From Pyrenopolyporus hunteri (Eukaryota > Ascomycota > Sordariomycetes > Xylariales > Hypoxylaceae): a stretch of 64,000 nt of DNA. Under the pieces are notes generated by a model. It saw only the letters and a list, made by a program, of their open reading frames with translations. It was not told the DNA's origin and searched no databases. The stretch covers positions 744,001 to 808,000 of the forward strand of contig CADCXC010000005.1 of NCBI GenBank assembly GCA_902806595.1, written 5' to 3'. Below, piece by piece: positions 35,344 through 48,218 of this stretch. Numbering within the stretch: position 1 is the stretch's first letter; every line of letters starts with the position of its first letter. Position numbers and translations under genes: made by a program.

Positions 35344-36620
35344 ATGTCTGCTTCCCTGCCAGGCAGCCGAGAGCTGCCCGAGTCGCAATACGACTTGAGC
35401 ACGTACTGGGGCCGCGTCAAGCAAACGGCCACGATCACAGACCCGAGGTACGAGGACGATCACCAGCTTCCAATATTCTTTGCGAGTCGCGCGCAAATTC
35501 TCAGGGACCCCTGTAACGAGCTCCTCTAACACATATTTTCGTTGACGGTAGAACTCTCTTCGTGGGAAAACAAGGTCTCGAGCAAGCGAAACGGTTGCTG
35601 GTAGCGTACAAGCAGGGCGAGATCAAGGACATGACGCCGGAGCTATGGAAGGCTAAGAAGATTGTCGACTCTACGTTACATCCTGGTATGGTAGCACGAT
35701 GAGCCCGGCCCTACGCCGCGACTTCGAATTGTTGGGTTAATCGGGCTCTCTAGAAACCGGAGAGCCGGTCCTCCTCCCCTTCCGCATGTCCTGCTTCGCG
35801 CTGTCGAACCTGGTCGTCACGGCTGGCATGCTTACACCGGGGTTGAAGGTATGGGTGTCGTCTCGTATTATGTATAGCTTGCAATGATATCAATTCGGAG
35901 AGAAACTTACCTATGGCGCGATAACAACAGACTACCGGCACGATCCTCTGGCAGATCACGAACCAATCCCTCAACGTAGCCATCAACTACGCGAACGCGA
36001 ACAAGTCCTCGCCGCTGTCCACCTCGAAGATCGCCCAATCTTACTTCCTCGCCGTGGGCGCGTCGTGCTCCGTAGCCGTGGGCCTGAACTCGCTCGTGCC
36101 GCGGCTGAAGCGGTTCTCGCCGTCGACGCGGCTGATCCTGGGGCGGCTGGTGCCGTTCGCGGCGGTGGCGTCGGCGGGCGCGCTGAACGTGTTCCTGATG
36201 CGCGGGGAGGAGATGCGCACGGGCATCGACGTGTTCCCCGTGCTGTCGGAGGCGGACAAGGCGCGGCTCGCGCGCGAGGGCAAGGCGGAGAAGGACGTGC
36301 CGAGCCTGGGCAAGAGCCGGAAGGCGGCCACGCTGGCCGTCGCCGAGACCGCCCTCAGCCGCGTCTTCAACAGCAGCCCCATCATGGTCGTGCCCCCGCT
36401 CATCCTCGTCCGCCTCCAGCGCACCGAGTGGCTCAAGAAGAACCCCCGCTACACCCTGCCCATCAACCTCGGCCTGATCCTCGGCATGAGCTACATCGCG
36501 CTGCCGTTCGCGCTCGCGGCCTTCCCGCAGCGCCAGAAGATCAGCGCCGACCGCTTGGAGGAGGAGTTCCACGGCCGTGGAGGCGAGGGGGGTATGGTCG
36601 TGTTTAATCGCGGTATTTAG
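35344..36620 (+). CDS. FSF1: Sideroflexin, mitochondrial inner-membrane carrier (Fsf1-type)
   Basis: A mitochondrial transporter of the sideroflexin family; animal SFXN1 carries serine. Exons are 35344-35447, 35552-35685, 35754-35848 and 35931-36620, giving 340 residues. Landmarks: YDLSTYWGRVKQTATITDPR at the N-terminus, KKIVDSTLHPETGE, LPFRMSCFALSNLVVTAGML, the segment WQITNQSLNVAINYANANKS (the family asparagine-rich block), and four to five hydrophobic helices to the end. The usual family HPDT box reads HPET here; the variant residue is created exactly at the second splice junction, so this rests on the intron model. The last exon is very GC-rich at third positions, which produces long antisense frames that are not genes. 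Confidence 0.94.
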
Positions 36621-39600
36621 ACAGATAGAGAGAAAGAGACGGAGAGTTGCATCGTTAGGCGGCGTTGGCGGTAAGAACTTGAGTAGTCACGCTAGGCGTT
36701 ACTGAGGAGAAACCGAGAAGGGGGAATCACGGTTACACCTTTGACATGATCTTGACAATTGGGTTTCGGGGAGAAAGGGGGTATCATTCAAAAGAAACAA
36801 AATTCAACGTAGTATTTATTAGATGGCTTGATCTGGTCCGGCATGTATACCTACCTTACTACCTTAAGTAGGAACCTACCTACCTCTGTGCAAGGCTTAA
36901 AGGTCGCGTCTCGGCGGAAGGCGAAGACTGAGCTGCCTCGGCGTACATAGGAATCATGCAAGGCGACGGAAGATAAGTAAGGGGACGGTATGAGTAAATG
37001 GAATATTGAACCTTATTATAACTCAACTCATGGGCGATTTCCTATTTCAGGATGCAAAAAGGAAGCTTGTCCTCAAAGTCTCAGTTTCGATCGTCAAACT
37101 GCCTTACCACGAGAACAGACTCTCCTGACGCGTGTCTGGGGTATAGCGTCCGTGGTGACGATCCGGTTAGTCACTTGTCCGGGGCTGAGCTTCAGGAGGG
37201 GCATACTTCCGATGTCGAATGGTTGGGAACGTATAATAATTTTAACCTCGGGGGGGCCTTGTCCTGAACATGGTGCCTAATATGTGTCAAAACATGTGTC
37301 TGATGCGTGGGAATAGCGTTTATACAGGGGCCTAGCGCGTGCTAGAGATCCTTTAGAGATCTCATTTGACTGGGCGGTCTGAGCGGGATACAGCTGCTAC
37401 CTGGGTAAAGGTACCTCTTACATCACACCTAATTTACACAGTAATAGACGAAGGGTTAAGGAAAGATCCTAGGTCTTGTAGAAGACAGGGATGTCGAGCT
37501 TCTAGGTGATTAATATCTCACTTATGGACCTTCAAACGTTAGACCAGTTTGAAAATGGAAGGGGATTTCAATACGAAGGTATTGATGGAGCCTCATGGAG
37601 GAAGGATTTGCTCAGCGAGGGCTGAGGAGCGGCACTGCTGCTCCGAGTACATACTTGTTGAGCGGTTAGTATCGATGTGGAATTGTATTGTATGGCTGAG
37701 CGTGTTCGGTTCGCCGTAGGCGCGGGTAAAAAGCCGACGTGCTTTTTTCGATAACGAAACAGTAAATACTATCCAGACAGATAAATTTTTATAAGCGCGA
37801 TTTATCTGCTCGAAAATTGCTGAAACTGTGACATGGAGAGGTAGTTAAAACTCGGGTTGCTTTGGCAAAAGAGTATATACTACGTCAAGTTCTCCTAGGG
37901 GTGCGGATATTATTTCGTCAAGGGATTCGCTGTCATATGGGCAGCATTGGTTCGGGGGAAATAGGTTGACATAGGAAGTGGGAACTGCCTAATACCGAGC
38001 AGCTGAAGACTGCCCACTGGGAGTAAGAAGCGAAACAACTCCGAGATCCAGCTAACGAATTTCGCTCAGGAGAGAGAGGAGAGGATGATTTCATTCGGAT
38101 GCGGACATACTCAGCCATGCAAAGGAGAGTGCGTAAGTACCTACATACTCAGCACTACTGCGGAAAGGAATGTCGGGCAACGTAATAATGGTTCGAACCA
38201 GGTGTGGATAGTATCAACCAGCCCCGCAAGTCATGATGCTTTTCCTACATGTATGCGGGTATGTATGTTAGGGAGGACATGTAATGTATGGGCATGTATG
38301 GGCATGTACGGATGGATGTACAATACATGTGCAATATACATACAATACATGAGATTTGCCACCTAGGAATCTCCATCGGCTGGAGTGTTCTGGGCTCGGA
38401 AGCTGGTGGGCAATAAGCTCTGGACTAACTAAGCCCTGATCTTAGGAATAGGATAACAAGGAAATCAGAGCGCCTCTTCGTTTGAAACCTTGAGTGCCTA
38501 TATTTCGATACATGTAATTAATCATTGGTTTGGCCGTTATAGTAAAGTTGCGCGTTCTCGTTGCACGCCTGGTGTAAGCCGTGCAGGCAATGGGACAAGG
38601 GACGATATTAATTTAGTTCCTTGTCAGATGGGCGTTGGCCCGTTGTCCCGACTCGGATTGCAGCACGGCATCTGGAAAGGGGAGACAGATAAGTAAGTCT
38701 AGCTGGACCGGCGAATCTGACGTTTATACCGGGGGTGTAATGATTATAAAAAGCTCGCAATGCGAATCGAGGGCATATATATATCTAGGTAGGTATATAT
38801 AATACCATAATTCTTTGGTCTTGGTCTTGGTATTGGGGAGAAACGTAAATATAAATAGTGCCTCACCATGTATATACACATGCATATACGTAGGTACCAC
38901 CAATGGAATACACATACATGTATGAACCTATCTCAACTGGCGAATCTAACTGCAAGAAGGGTTTGGGCTTGGACGCGGATTATCGGCTGCTTTTGAGAAG
39001 TTCTTTGGGATACCCAGGTAGGTACCTACTAAAAGGGCCGGTAATTCCTAGACTGGATTTGTAATGTGCTGGGTTATGGGCTACATATAACACACACCTC
39101 GACGGAGATCATGGACTGACTGCCACGCGAAGAGGATAAGAAAATTCACAAAAAAAAAAAAAAATTATTAAAAATAAAAAATAAAGAAATTCGCTTACTT
39201 ATTACCGGATGAGAGAGAGAGAGCCCTTCCTTCTGGCGGGGCCTGTTCCCTTTCAACAAAGTCAGCTGGGGGGAGAGCAGGGTGCCGACCCATTGAAATC
39301 GATAAGGCTGCAAGTGAAAAATCGTGATAATGGTGGAGGCAACGCCAGGCGACCCGGCTGTTCTGTACTGGTGGTGAGGGGAAAGCTAATGCTGCAAGAG
39401 ATGCATAGACGAGACTTAGTGAGGGTAGACAAACTTGGGTGACCCAGATGTCTAGTACCAATAGAAGTGTGGCGATATTTGCCGCCTGCGCCTCGGGAGC
39501 GTGGCCGACGATGTTCGGTGTTGCTGGCACAAGATTAGGGGTCCTCGACTGGGCCTGATGGGAATTCTATGTAATGTAGTATTCCTGAAGGGTCCGCTGA

Positions 39601-41932
39601 CCGACCAATCAATCATCCCCAGCGTTATCCCTTCCTGTCTGGGAAAAGACCCGACTTTGGATGCGAGAGAAGAAATCGGAACGAGGAGAGGAAGATGGAT
39701 ACCTAAATATTCGATGGGGAGTGTTATCGAGCGTTGTTCAAGGTTGATAGTCCTCGACGAGGTATTCAAAACGGGATGGGATGGACGAATAGACGAATGG
39801 TGGGAAGACGTGGGTAATGAGTGGCATTGTACTATTTAGAGAGGACAATACCTGCGAAATTAGCCAAGGACAGCATGGGACATATATAACATTAGATTGG
39901 TATAAAGATAATATGGCAGGCCAGCGTTGGAAATGGAATGGAGCAGAGATAGCTACATACATGTAAGGTCGTGAGATGTGAGATGTGAGTTGTACGTGTA
40001 AGTGAAGCAAAGGTTCAGACGACATCTTTTTTACTTTTAAGCGATAGCGAATGTGGATGTATATAGGTACTCATACTACCTATACCCCAGGATAATATCC
40101 CGTTGCCTAGGTACTCAGGTATCGCGGAATTGTTTTTAGTACCTTCTTAGGTAAGTTGGGACTCGGTGTCGGATGATGAAATGGCGAATACAGTAGAAGC
40201 TTTTGAATGCTGTACTGTGTTGGCTTCACACTTGTAGGCCTGGTTTCCTCTGGAATCTGAGAACATCAACCCGTTAGCGTCCTTCCCCATACCGTGCGGG
40301 GGTTTATTAATCTATTATTATTATTATTATTGTCGCATGTATTAGGGTATTTTTGGTAGTGATACACATTTGAGTAATATCCGCGGTACCTACATGTAGT
40401 ATGGTACGGGTGCCTATGGGAACTGGGCAGGCAGGGCAGTTTAGGTAGGTACATACCTGCTAGCGCCAGTGGTAATGGGTAATTCCTGGGGCAAATTACC
40501 AGAACGAAGAAAAAAAGGCCCACCGATTACTTCATTCTCACCACAGAGCCAGATAGCATGGGCGAAGTCCGAAACAAGCGGTAGACCCGTGAATCCGTAC
40601 ATACATACATGTACGTACATGCAATGTACTTACCTCATTAGCAGATCAGGTACCGCATACATGTATACAGTTGGTTGCCTACATGTAGGTATGTATGTAT
40701 ATATGGTATGTATACGGTTAGGTACACATACAAGGTACTTACCAGGTATGGTCGGTACGGCCTGTTCTGTTCACAGCTGTCATCGCATAGCCCGGGGCGC
40801 TATGAGACCCGACGAGTAAACTACCACCACCACCTCATCCTGCATTGCGGCAACGCAAGAGTTCATTCACGCTCTTGGCTTGAATTCCTCTCTTCTTTTT
40901 CTTCGCCTTGGAAGTCTATCGGAACATCAGAAGTGGTATTGCTTGTCCTTTTTCTGCTGGATCGAAACAAGTACTGTTTTCTCTTGGTGGCCCTTCTGAA
41001 CGCTTGTCACTGCGAAAACAATGTCCTGCTTCTGCTACCCGTAACAAGTCCTTCTAACAAGTCCTTTCTACGCTGGCTCAATTTGTCGTTCGACCTGTGA
41101 GAGCGAAACGCTTAACACTACTCGACCTGACAAATTTCGGCCACCACTCTAATGCAAGCCCGAGAGCTACGATCAGACATAACGGCTTAGCGAAAACTCA
41201 AGCTCTGAGCTCAGATACTTTGTCGTACCAAGTAGACGAACTTACCAACGAGCAGAACCCTACTTAGCTCTCTGGCGCTGTCACGGAACCTATACTTAAG
41301 CCTACCACCCATTCACTCGGACACTGCAATCTACGTACCCCTACATTCCTTGGTTGCCGAACCCCCCAACTCTCGAGACCTTCTTATGTCAAATACCAGG
41401 TTAAACAATCGAGGAGGAAATAAGGGAGAGGAATATTAGAAATTCGTGGGAAGAGCCTTGTAGAACTCTTTCCTGCTTTTCAAATTGCCAACTTCAAGTA
41501 CCTGCTTTTGCTTCCAGTCCGCACCGGCCGACGCCAGAAAACCAGGTCCCTTAAAAGAGCGACCGCGTCCCACTTTACTGGTGCGAGGGACACAGCCTAT
41601 AACGCTTGCTTGTAGCGGCTTGCGAACCCCCAGGAGTACCAGTAAATCCACTGGCATCCGTTAACAGCCGCTAATTTACAGCGCATTCAACGACCTTCTT
41701 TTTCGCCTGGAGGATCCCACTAAGAAAAGCAAGTAACCTCAAACGCCTCAGCTGCCGCGACGGAAAAGACCGTACCTACACTGGGTTTAGGTACCTGCCT
41801 ATCCACTAGGAAAGCGCCCACGAAACAATTAACCCAACGGTCCCCATCCCATAACCCTCCGCTGGCTCTGGCTCTGGCTCTGGTTTTGGATCTTCCACCT
41901 CTTTTCTCGCAATTCCTTGACACTGGAGTAAA
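36621..41932. other. Long gene-free region with simple repeats; probable kinase leader at its right end
   Basis: About 5.3 kb with no supported gene. Contents: TACCTACC words near 36850-36885; repeats built on ATGTATGGGC and ATACATG at about 38250-38350; CTAGGTAGGTA at about 38785; a 16-base A run in an AT-only tract at about 39148-39190; a GA run at about 39210; and an ATT run at about 40314-40331. From about 40.85 kb the plus strand is pyrimidine-rich, and a GGCTCT tandem lies at about 41861-41884, both consistent with promoter and 5' leader of the kinase gene. Frames at 39195-39530 and 39501-39839 overlap on opposite strands and show no domain. Confidence 0.55.
39148..39190. repeat. Poly(A)/AT-only tract
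   Basis: A run of about 16 A passes into AT-only sequence (TTATTAAAAATAAAAAATAAAG), followed by a GA microsatellite at about 39210. It could be the tail of a retroposed sequence, but no retroelement body was recognised beside it. Confidence 0.6.
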
Positions 41933-44353
41933 ATGTCAACGCCGACTACTGCCACGGCCACACTTCCTCCTCATTATCGTCACCATCATCACTCGGCACA
42001 TCATTATCCGCCTTACCCAAATTTGCCAGCCGGCACCTCGTCTTATCGCTCTGTCGCTAGTGCAGCTGCTGCAAACCCTATCATCCCCACCTCAACGTCG
42101 ACGGCCTCGACAGCAACGGTTTCCAGTCGGAATCACGCCCCTTCTTCCTCTGCGTATACTACTGCCAATTCGGCCTTCACCGCCAGCCAAACTTCGCAAG
42201 CGTCTTCAAATGGAGTAACTGCGTCGATCGCCAATACGAGAACAACTCAAGATTCACCGAGAGCCAATTCTACTCCCAAGTTGGATTCAAGTCACGTCAA
42301 CATGCCTCCCTCGGTCGCCTCCGCCGCCTCCACAACCCAGACCTATACCGACGCCCAGCCGAGAAAACGTAGAAGATCTAAGGAGCCCGATTGGAAGAGT
42401 TTCTATAAAAACGGCCTGCCTAAGGAAGTAATTGTCATACACGACACACCCGAGCCAGAGCCGAAGTATACGGTCGCCGCTCCGTCACGAACCTACGCAA
42501 ATGGTAGCGCGACGTCTGAATCAACCCGTCATACTGCGAAGAGACGAAGGAAGGATGACAACGCCCACAATGACGAACGTTACGAGCGCAGCTTGAATGG
42601 TTCATCTTACAAACATACTTCTAACAGCAGCTCTACTTCCACCGATCGCACGACGTCGGCCCACAACACAACAGCCGCCACGTCGCTGGGCTCTTTGTCG
42701 TCCAACAGTCAATATGACTTCGATGCAAATCATAGCGGCCAGAAGAGGAAGAGAACCCGCCAACAAATCGCACAAGAAGCGAAGAGGAGGGAAGTCGAAG
42801 TGCTCGGAGACGCTTTCGTCACTTACCGCCCCCCCCAGAAGCCAGTCAAGAAAGCCGGCGATGTTGCTGTTCGAGTTGTTAACGATGTAAGTGCTCGCTT
42901 CGGCTCCCCCTAAGGATTGTTTGCTGATTAAACGCTAGCGTTCCCACCAAAGCGGCGTAAGGGTGGACGACGATGACGGTCACTATATCGTGGTCCCCGA
43001 TGCCGATCTTACATCCCAGTGTACGTTTTTCAATAACTATTGTACGTTCAATTCTCTGTCTAACGTTGTCCAGATCAAATCATAAAACTCCTTGGCCAAG
43101 GCACCTTCGGGAAAGTTGTTCAGGCTCGTGACCGCAGAAAGGGTAGATTGGTCGCCATCAAAATTATCCGAGCTGTACAGAAGTATCGAGACGCATCGAG
43201 GATAGAGTTACGTGTGCTTCAAACTCTGAAGGCAAACGACGAGGAAAATCGAAATCGATGCATACATTTAAGGGATTGTTTCGACTACCGTGGGCACATT
43301 TGTATCGTCATGGACCTACTTGGCTCAAGCGTATTCGACTTCCTGAAGAGCAACAACTTCGTCCCTTTCCCGAACAGCCAGATTCAAAGTTTTGCCCGGC
43401 AGCTATTCACGAGCGTAGCCTGTAATTCGTCCCCTCGAACGTGTTCTTGAAACTTTTACTAACACCTCCTAGTCCTTCATGATCTAAACCTCATCCATAC
43501 CGACCTGAAACCGGAGAATATCCTTCTCTGTGATAGCGCCTATCAGACGTTTACCTACAACCGCAGGATACCTTCTTCTTCTACCGGTGTCAGCCGGCAG
43601 GCTACTCAAAGAAAAGTCCTGCTAGATACCGAGATCCGCTTGATTGATTTCGGATCAGCGACCTTCCAAGACGAGTACCACTCGTCTGTGGTTTCGACTC
43701 GACACTACAGAGCGCCCGAAATCATTCTCGGATTAGGCTGGTCTTTCCCCTGTGATATCTGGAGTATTGGTTGTATATTGGTCGAATTCTTTACCGGCGA
43801 TGCTCTTTTCCAGACCCACGACAATCTTGAGCACTTGGCTATGATGGAGAACGTTTGCGATAGCCGCATAGATACACATCTTGTCCAATCCGTTAACAAG
43901 ATGGCAACACGAACGACCGGTAACGCAGCTTCCAAGTACGGACATCCGCCTATTATTGTTTCTGAAATTTCACTAACTGTAATAACAGATATTTCAAACG
44001 ATTAAGGTTGGACTATCCCACCGCAGAAACCACGCGAGCGTCCAGACGCTTCGTCAAGAACATGAAAAGGCTGAGTGTAAGTGATACTTCTACCTGTCGG
44101 CCGAATTCCCTTTCTGACCTAAATCTAGGATATTATACCCGCATCGAGCCCCTTCCTCCGATCGTTTCTGGATCTTCTACAAAAGATATTCGTTTACGAC
44201 CCGGCAAAGAGAATCACTGCTCGGCAAGCTCTCGACCACGAGTGGTTCCGAGAGCCGGCCATACCTGACGATGGTACCGAGGCTGCTAAGATTCGGCTAG
44301 AGCGTATGAGGGAGCCCGAGTATCACCCTACTCGAGGCTCGGCGGTGGGCTAA
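41933..44353 (+). CDS. KNS1: LAMMER (CLK-type) dual-specificity protein kinase
   Basis: A CLK-family kinase, related to yeast Kns1 and S. pombe Lkh1, that phosphorylates SR-type and other nuclear proteins. Six exons: 41933-42886, 42939-43020, 43074-43421, 43473-43935, 43989-44076 and 44129-44353, giving 719 residues. About 330 N-terminal residues are disordered, rich in Ser/Thr/Ala, and contain a basic stretch RKRRRSKEP (likely nuclear signal). The kinase domain shows LLGQGTFGKVVQA, VAIKII, the catalytic loop HTDLKPENILL (about 470-478), IDFGSAT, STRHYRAPEIILGLGW and the LAMMER motif as EHLAMMENV. The C-lobe continues DYPTAETTRASRRFVKNM and ends DHEWFREPAIPDDG. The HTDLKPEN loop and LAMMER motif together separate it from DYRK and SRPK kinases. 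Every junction restores a conserved motif. Confidence 0.95.
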
Positions 44354-45196
44354 TGGAATATCAATTATCGTATAACAATGACACGGCGGTGATACCAAGG
44401 CGATCCTGTATATTTGTGATGAATTTAGGCCTAGCATACAGATGTTGCAGACCCAATTTGCAATTCACTAGGCTTAGGCATCGGATAGGGGGGACTCGGG
44501 CGTTTTGTGGCCAGCATTTTGTGCGATTAGTTTTCATGGCATTGAGCATACGTTACCTAAAAGTAGTCTATAACCTCTACGCTTTCGTAGACGGGACGAC
44601 TTACGACGTTTTCTCAATATAGAGCCCGACTCTGAGTGGCATTCTAGCTGGTGGGAAATCTGAGATCCACGCCTCATTCACCGAACGTGTTCCCCGTCTA
44701 AGGCGCCTGAAAGGAACTGAAAACCACCTCGGCAGCTGAACGATTGGCGATATAGTAGCTATTTGTTGTAAGTCTCCTTACTCTCACTTTCTAGAAACCC
44801 GGCATTGACTACGCGAAGCCCAAGGACAAGGCCGCTTTCTTTGAGCATTGTGCCGCTCAAGGTCGAGCAGCGTCTAGAACAATATCTTTGTCTGGGAAGC
44901 GATCGGTCATCAATCATAGCAGGAAGAAGTGATTAAAGAGGCCCTTGTTCGCCACCGCCGGTTGATTGTATATGAACTACCTACTCGGCCATTCGAATAT
45001 GCATCCCTTGTTCCCAATGTTAGGAAACAATACAACGGATTCGAGCCCTACATAGCGTCGCTGCTCCGCCATCAAATCTGCCATGGAAAAATTAATTCAA
45101 ACTGCTGACAGGTACAAACAATTTGGTCCTATTAACTAAACCAGACGATATCGGAATATCTTGGCCCCTTAAGGACTTAGGGAAGAAACCAGGCGA
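44354..45196. other. Intergenic region with two unexplained open segments
   Basis: At 44795-44932, directly after a CTTTCTAG acceptor-like sequence, a frame opens with KPGIDYAKPKDKAAFFEHC and ends in a basic KRSVINHSRKK tail. At 44924-45109 another frame holds RHRRLIVYELPTRPFEYASL. Both look more protein-like than random but have no start codon or upstream exon that I can find. They could be exon relics or shadows; no product is claimed. Confidence 0.35.
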
Positions 45197-46903
45197 ATGA
45201 GTATCGACATTCGAGACATAGACGACCTCGGCGTCACGCGTCTCACGGGGCTTCTTTCCCGTCGGCCGGAATATGGAATCGCTACCCCGTCGAGGAGATG
45301 GCTTTGCAGGCAAACGGATAAGATTGGTACTTTACCCAGCGAGTTGCTCCGATCATCCAGCTTGCTGAAGCGTCTCATCATCAGACTCGCCGACAAGCTG
45401 GACCCTACCGCGGTGGACCCGAGAGCCGTGCTGTGCCAAGTCCACACACCCCTCAATCCCTGGCTAATTCGCCGTCTATTCCTGGCCGTCGCTTACGAGG
45501 TCACAGTCTATACAGACGTGCTGCGTTCGTGGAAGGGCAGAATAGATTCCCCTGTTCTCTCCACTTTTGTCGGACGAGTGGATTCTATTGCCGCCCTTTG
45601 GACGGAGCCTGAGTTGTACCGCGAATGCTACGGAGTCCCGCCCTTCGATAGCCACACGATCTTTGTTTCCTCCAGCTGCGAAGCTTGTATCCTGAGCGCG
45701 GTGGGTGCTAACGCCCGTATCCTTGCGGACCTACGTGCGATTCTTATCGACCGTATCGAGAGGCGCCCGCCGCGCCGGGGTAACCGTCCAGCCAGAAAGC
45801 CGAGGCTTCTTCGTTATATCGAAGAATGGATCAACCATTTCGGGACGGAAAGAGCGGCGATGTGCGAAGGCATGAGCGAGGAGGTGCTCTCTGAGCTTAG
45901 GGCTAAGCGGTCTCAACTCGCCAAGTGGCGAGTTGAGCGGAGGAAAGAGATCGGTAAGCGACCGGTTTACACCGAGCTAAAGAAGTCGCCCTCCGGACAT
46001 CAGTTCAGCAACATACCTCGCGAAGCACGGCATCAGAGGAGGACGAGGGATGGGATCCCCGTGGCCATGGCCGATCGGGATGGAGCGGAAGATCAGAGGA
46101 GGGCGGCGATGCATAATAGCATGATGAAAAATGGCAAGAGCGTTTATAGGCCCGACAGCCTGAACGGTTATACTTCGCAAGCCGGCGGGCTGGCGCCCGG
46201 GGTCAATCTTGACCCGATAGATGAACAGGAACAAGACTACTACGGGGTCTATGATCTGGACGATGACTATGAAGCGGATGGGGATCCGGACCTCGAGCGA
46301 GACTTCGAGGAAGAAGAAAGAAGTAGGATAAAGGTAACGGACTGGTACAGTGAGAGGTTGTCATCAGCCGGTACAAGTCGAAGATCGGAGGCCACCAGGT
46401 CGGTCCTGTCTACGATGCACCCGGCCTTTCAACCGGCGGAACCGCTCGAACCGCTCAGCCCTAAGTCGGCTGCACCTACGCCCCTAAACCTTAGGAGAGA
46501 TCGCGAAAGTGCCACAATACGTCCTGCTACAGACAGCGCCTGGACCGACGCTACGGTATACACGTATGCCATGGGTAATCAAGGCTCGCCGCCCGTACCG
46601 AGGGTCCCCTCGAAGTACAGGCAGGATGGTAATAAGCGTAACGAAGGTAGGAGGCCAACCGTCATCGCATCTTCGGTATATTCTGATCAGCCCGGATACG
46701 AACCCGGGCCTACTCGCTCCGGAAGCGCGCTCCACAGGTCGGCATCGGCACCCGCGAGAAACGCCGGCACATCGAGCCAGAGACGTCCCCCTTCCTCGCG
46801 CCACAACGCCGCCGCACACCCAACTAGAGACACCTGGAGCCACGCCCCAAGCCTCCGACCGGAGGACTCGATATCCCACGCTGCTTGGCGGCACGGGCGG
46901 TGA
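45197..46903 (+). CDS. Conserved-looking hypothetical fungal protein, unknown function
   Basis: An intronless 568-residue frame. The N-terminal 200 residues look folded: LLSRRPEYGI, VHTPLNPWLIRRLFLAVAYE, and SSSCEACILSAVGANARILA with a CxxC pair. A basic linker RIERRPPRRGNRPARKPR and a helical segment LLRYIEEWINHFG follow. After about residue 290 it is disordered, with an acidic patch (EQDYYGVYDLDDDYEADGD) and a Ser/Pro/Arg-rich tail. I do not recognise a named domain; I believe similar CEAC-containing hypothetical proteins exist in other filamentous ascomycetes (from memory, unverified). No signal peptide or membrane segment. The ATG is the first in frame after an upstream stop. Confidence 0.75.
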   Translation: MSIDIRDIDDLGVTRLTGLLSRRPEYGIATPSRRWLCRQTDKIGTLPSELLRSSSLLKRLIIRLADKLDPTAVDPRAVLCQVHTPLNPWLIRRLFLAVAYEVTVYTDVLRSWKGRIDSPVLSTFVGRVDSIAALWTEPELYRECYGVPPFDSHTIFVSSSCEACILSAVGANARILADLRAILIDRIERRPPRRGNRPARKPRLLRYIEEWINHFGTERAAMCEGMSEEVLSELRAKRSQLAKWRVERRKEIGKRPVYTELKKSPSGHQFSNIPREARHQRRTRDGIPVAMADRDGAEDQRRAAMHNSMMKNGKSVYRPDSLNGYTSQAGGLAPGVNLDPIDEQEQDYYGVYDLDDDYEADGDPDLERDFEEEERSRIKVTDWYSERLSSAGTSRRSEATRSVLSTMHPAFQPAEPLEPLSPKSAAPTPLNLRRDRESATIRPATDSAWTDATVYTYAMGNQGSPPVPRVPSKYRQDGNKRNEGRRPTVIASSVYSDQPGYEPGPTRSGSALHRSASAPARNAGTSSQRRPPSSRHNAAAHPTRDTWSHAPSLRPEDSISHAAWRHGR

Positions 46904-48218
46904 TTGTCGGGTAGGTACGTTTCGCCGCGAGTCGTCGAATCGAACCGAACTATATTGGCGATATTTTCTGTATAATTTAGGGTTGGCGGTGCCAACTGTT
47001 TGTTGCTGGGGGTGCGGAAGAACGTTGGGTATTATGTGCTATATAAGGAGGCTCAGGCCGCTGATCACAACAACACCGACGGGTCTACGTCATAGCCACC
47101 AAGAATAGAATATCCACGCCGGGGCCTAACAATCCTCCGCCAGCCCAATAATTAATACTTATAATACTATATACGTACCGTAATGAAGATTTGTGCCTTT
47201 CCGAATGACGACGATCCGTGAATATCATTTTCTGTTGGTTTGAGCTTAAGTTCGAAGGATGATCTAACACTAGACGATCTTCTTCTGTGGTGAGAAGGGA
47301 CCAACGACATTTAGATCTTGGCTTTTCAGGATAACTCTATCGCCTTAAGTAAATAATTTACCTTGCGATTGGATCATACCTTATGTTAAACTACACCACA
47401 AGGTTGTGCATACCAACAATCGGTGATAGATACCCCTGAGTGATAGACGTCCGTATCGAACTAACAAACGTTTATATTTAGTTGAGTCCAAATTAAGTTA
47501 TCAGCCGTAGATCTACCCCCTACGATCGGCGATAGATCCCTTCGCCTCATGTAATTAGGTAAGGGTATGTTATATGTTAGACGCCGCCGGGAAGAGCTGG
47601 ACATTCTTTGTGACGTCGACTCTGAATCTCGCTGTTCATCCCAAACGCAGCATAAAGTAATAACAATACTGCTGTTCAAGGCTTCCTTATTCAAGGTATT
47701 GCCCTGGTAGTTATTGTATCTCGAATTTTATGATATCACTAACATAGCCTTTATAGCAATGTTAGGATGCACCTCAGCTATCTTAACCAGGGTCTATTAC
47801 TTCCTCCACCGCCGTGTTGATCGGTAACCTCTACCCAAACTTCTCGCCTTAATGACGAACTACTCTATGCTATACCTTGCAAGCACATGAGTAACGGGCA
47901 GATGGCACAGCTCACAACATAAATTTGAACACTATTAACTACGTCAATAACCGCTTCGAGCGGAAGTTAAAAGACTTGGCTGTAGCTAACAACACAGCTG
48001 ATCAGTTATAAATATACTATTGAGAGCTCTGGTGGAGTCTTGTAAAGCTATATAATAAGCACGATACAGAGCGAGATAGAAGTGTATATCACCGCAAACC
48101 TTTCCAAGAACAAATATTTGAATAGCACTCTTACTATACCAGCCTTGAAGTATTCTTCACGTACATCACAGCTATCAGCCATAACCCGCTTACTAGACCA
48201 ATACACCCATCCACCACC
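46904..48218. other. Intergenic AT-rich region
   Basis: About 1.3 kb of AT-rich DNA with no supported gene; it includes the promoter of the small secreted protein. Confidence 0.6.

Noticed and set aside
36041..36607. Three long antisense or shifted frames over the sideroflexin gene
   Set aside because: They result from very high GC at third positions in the real frame, which has clear family motifs.
39501..39839. 112-residue plus-strand frame overlapping an opposite-strand frame
   Set aside because: No domain or conserved-looking block; both strands open by chance.
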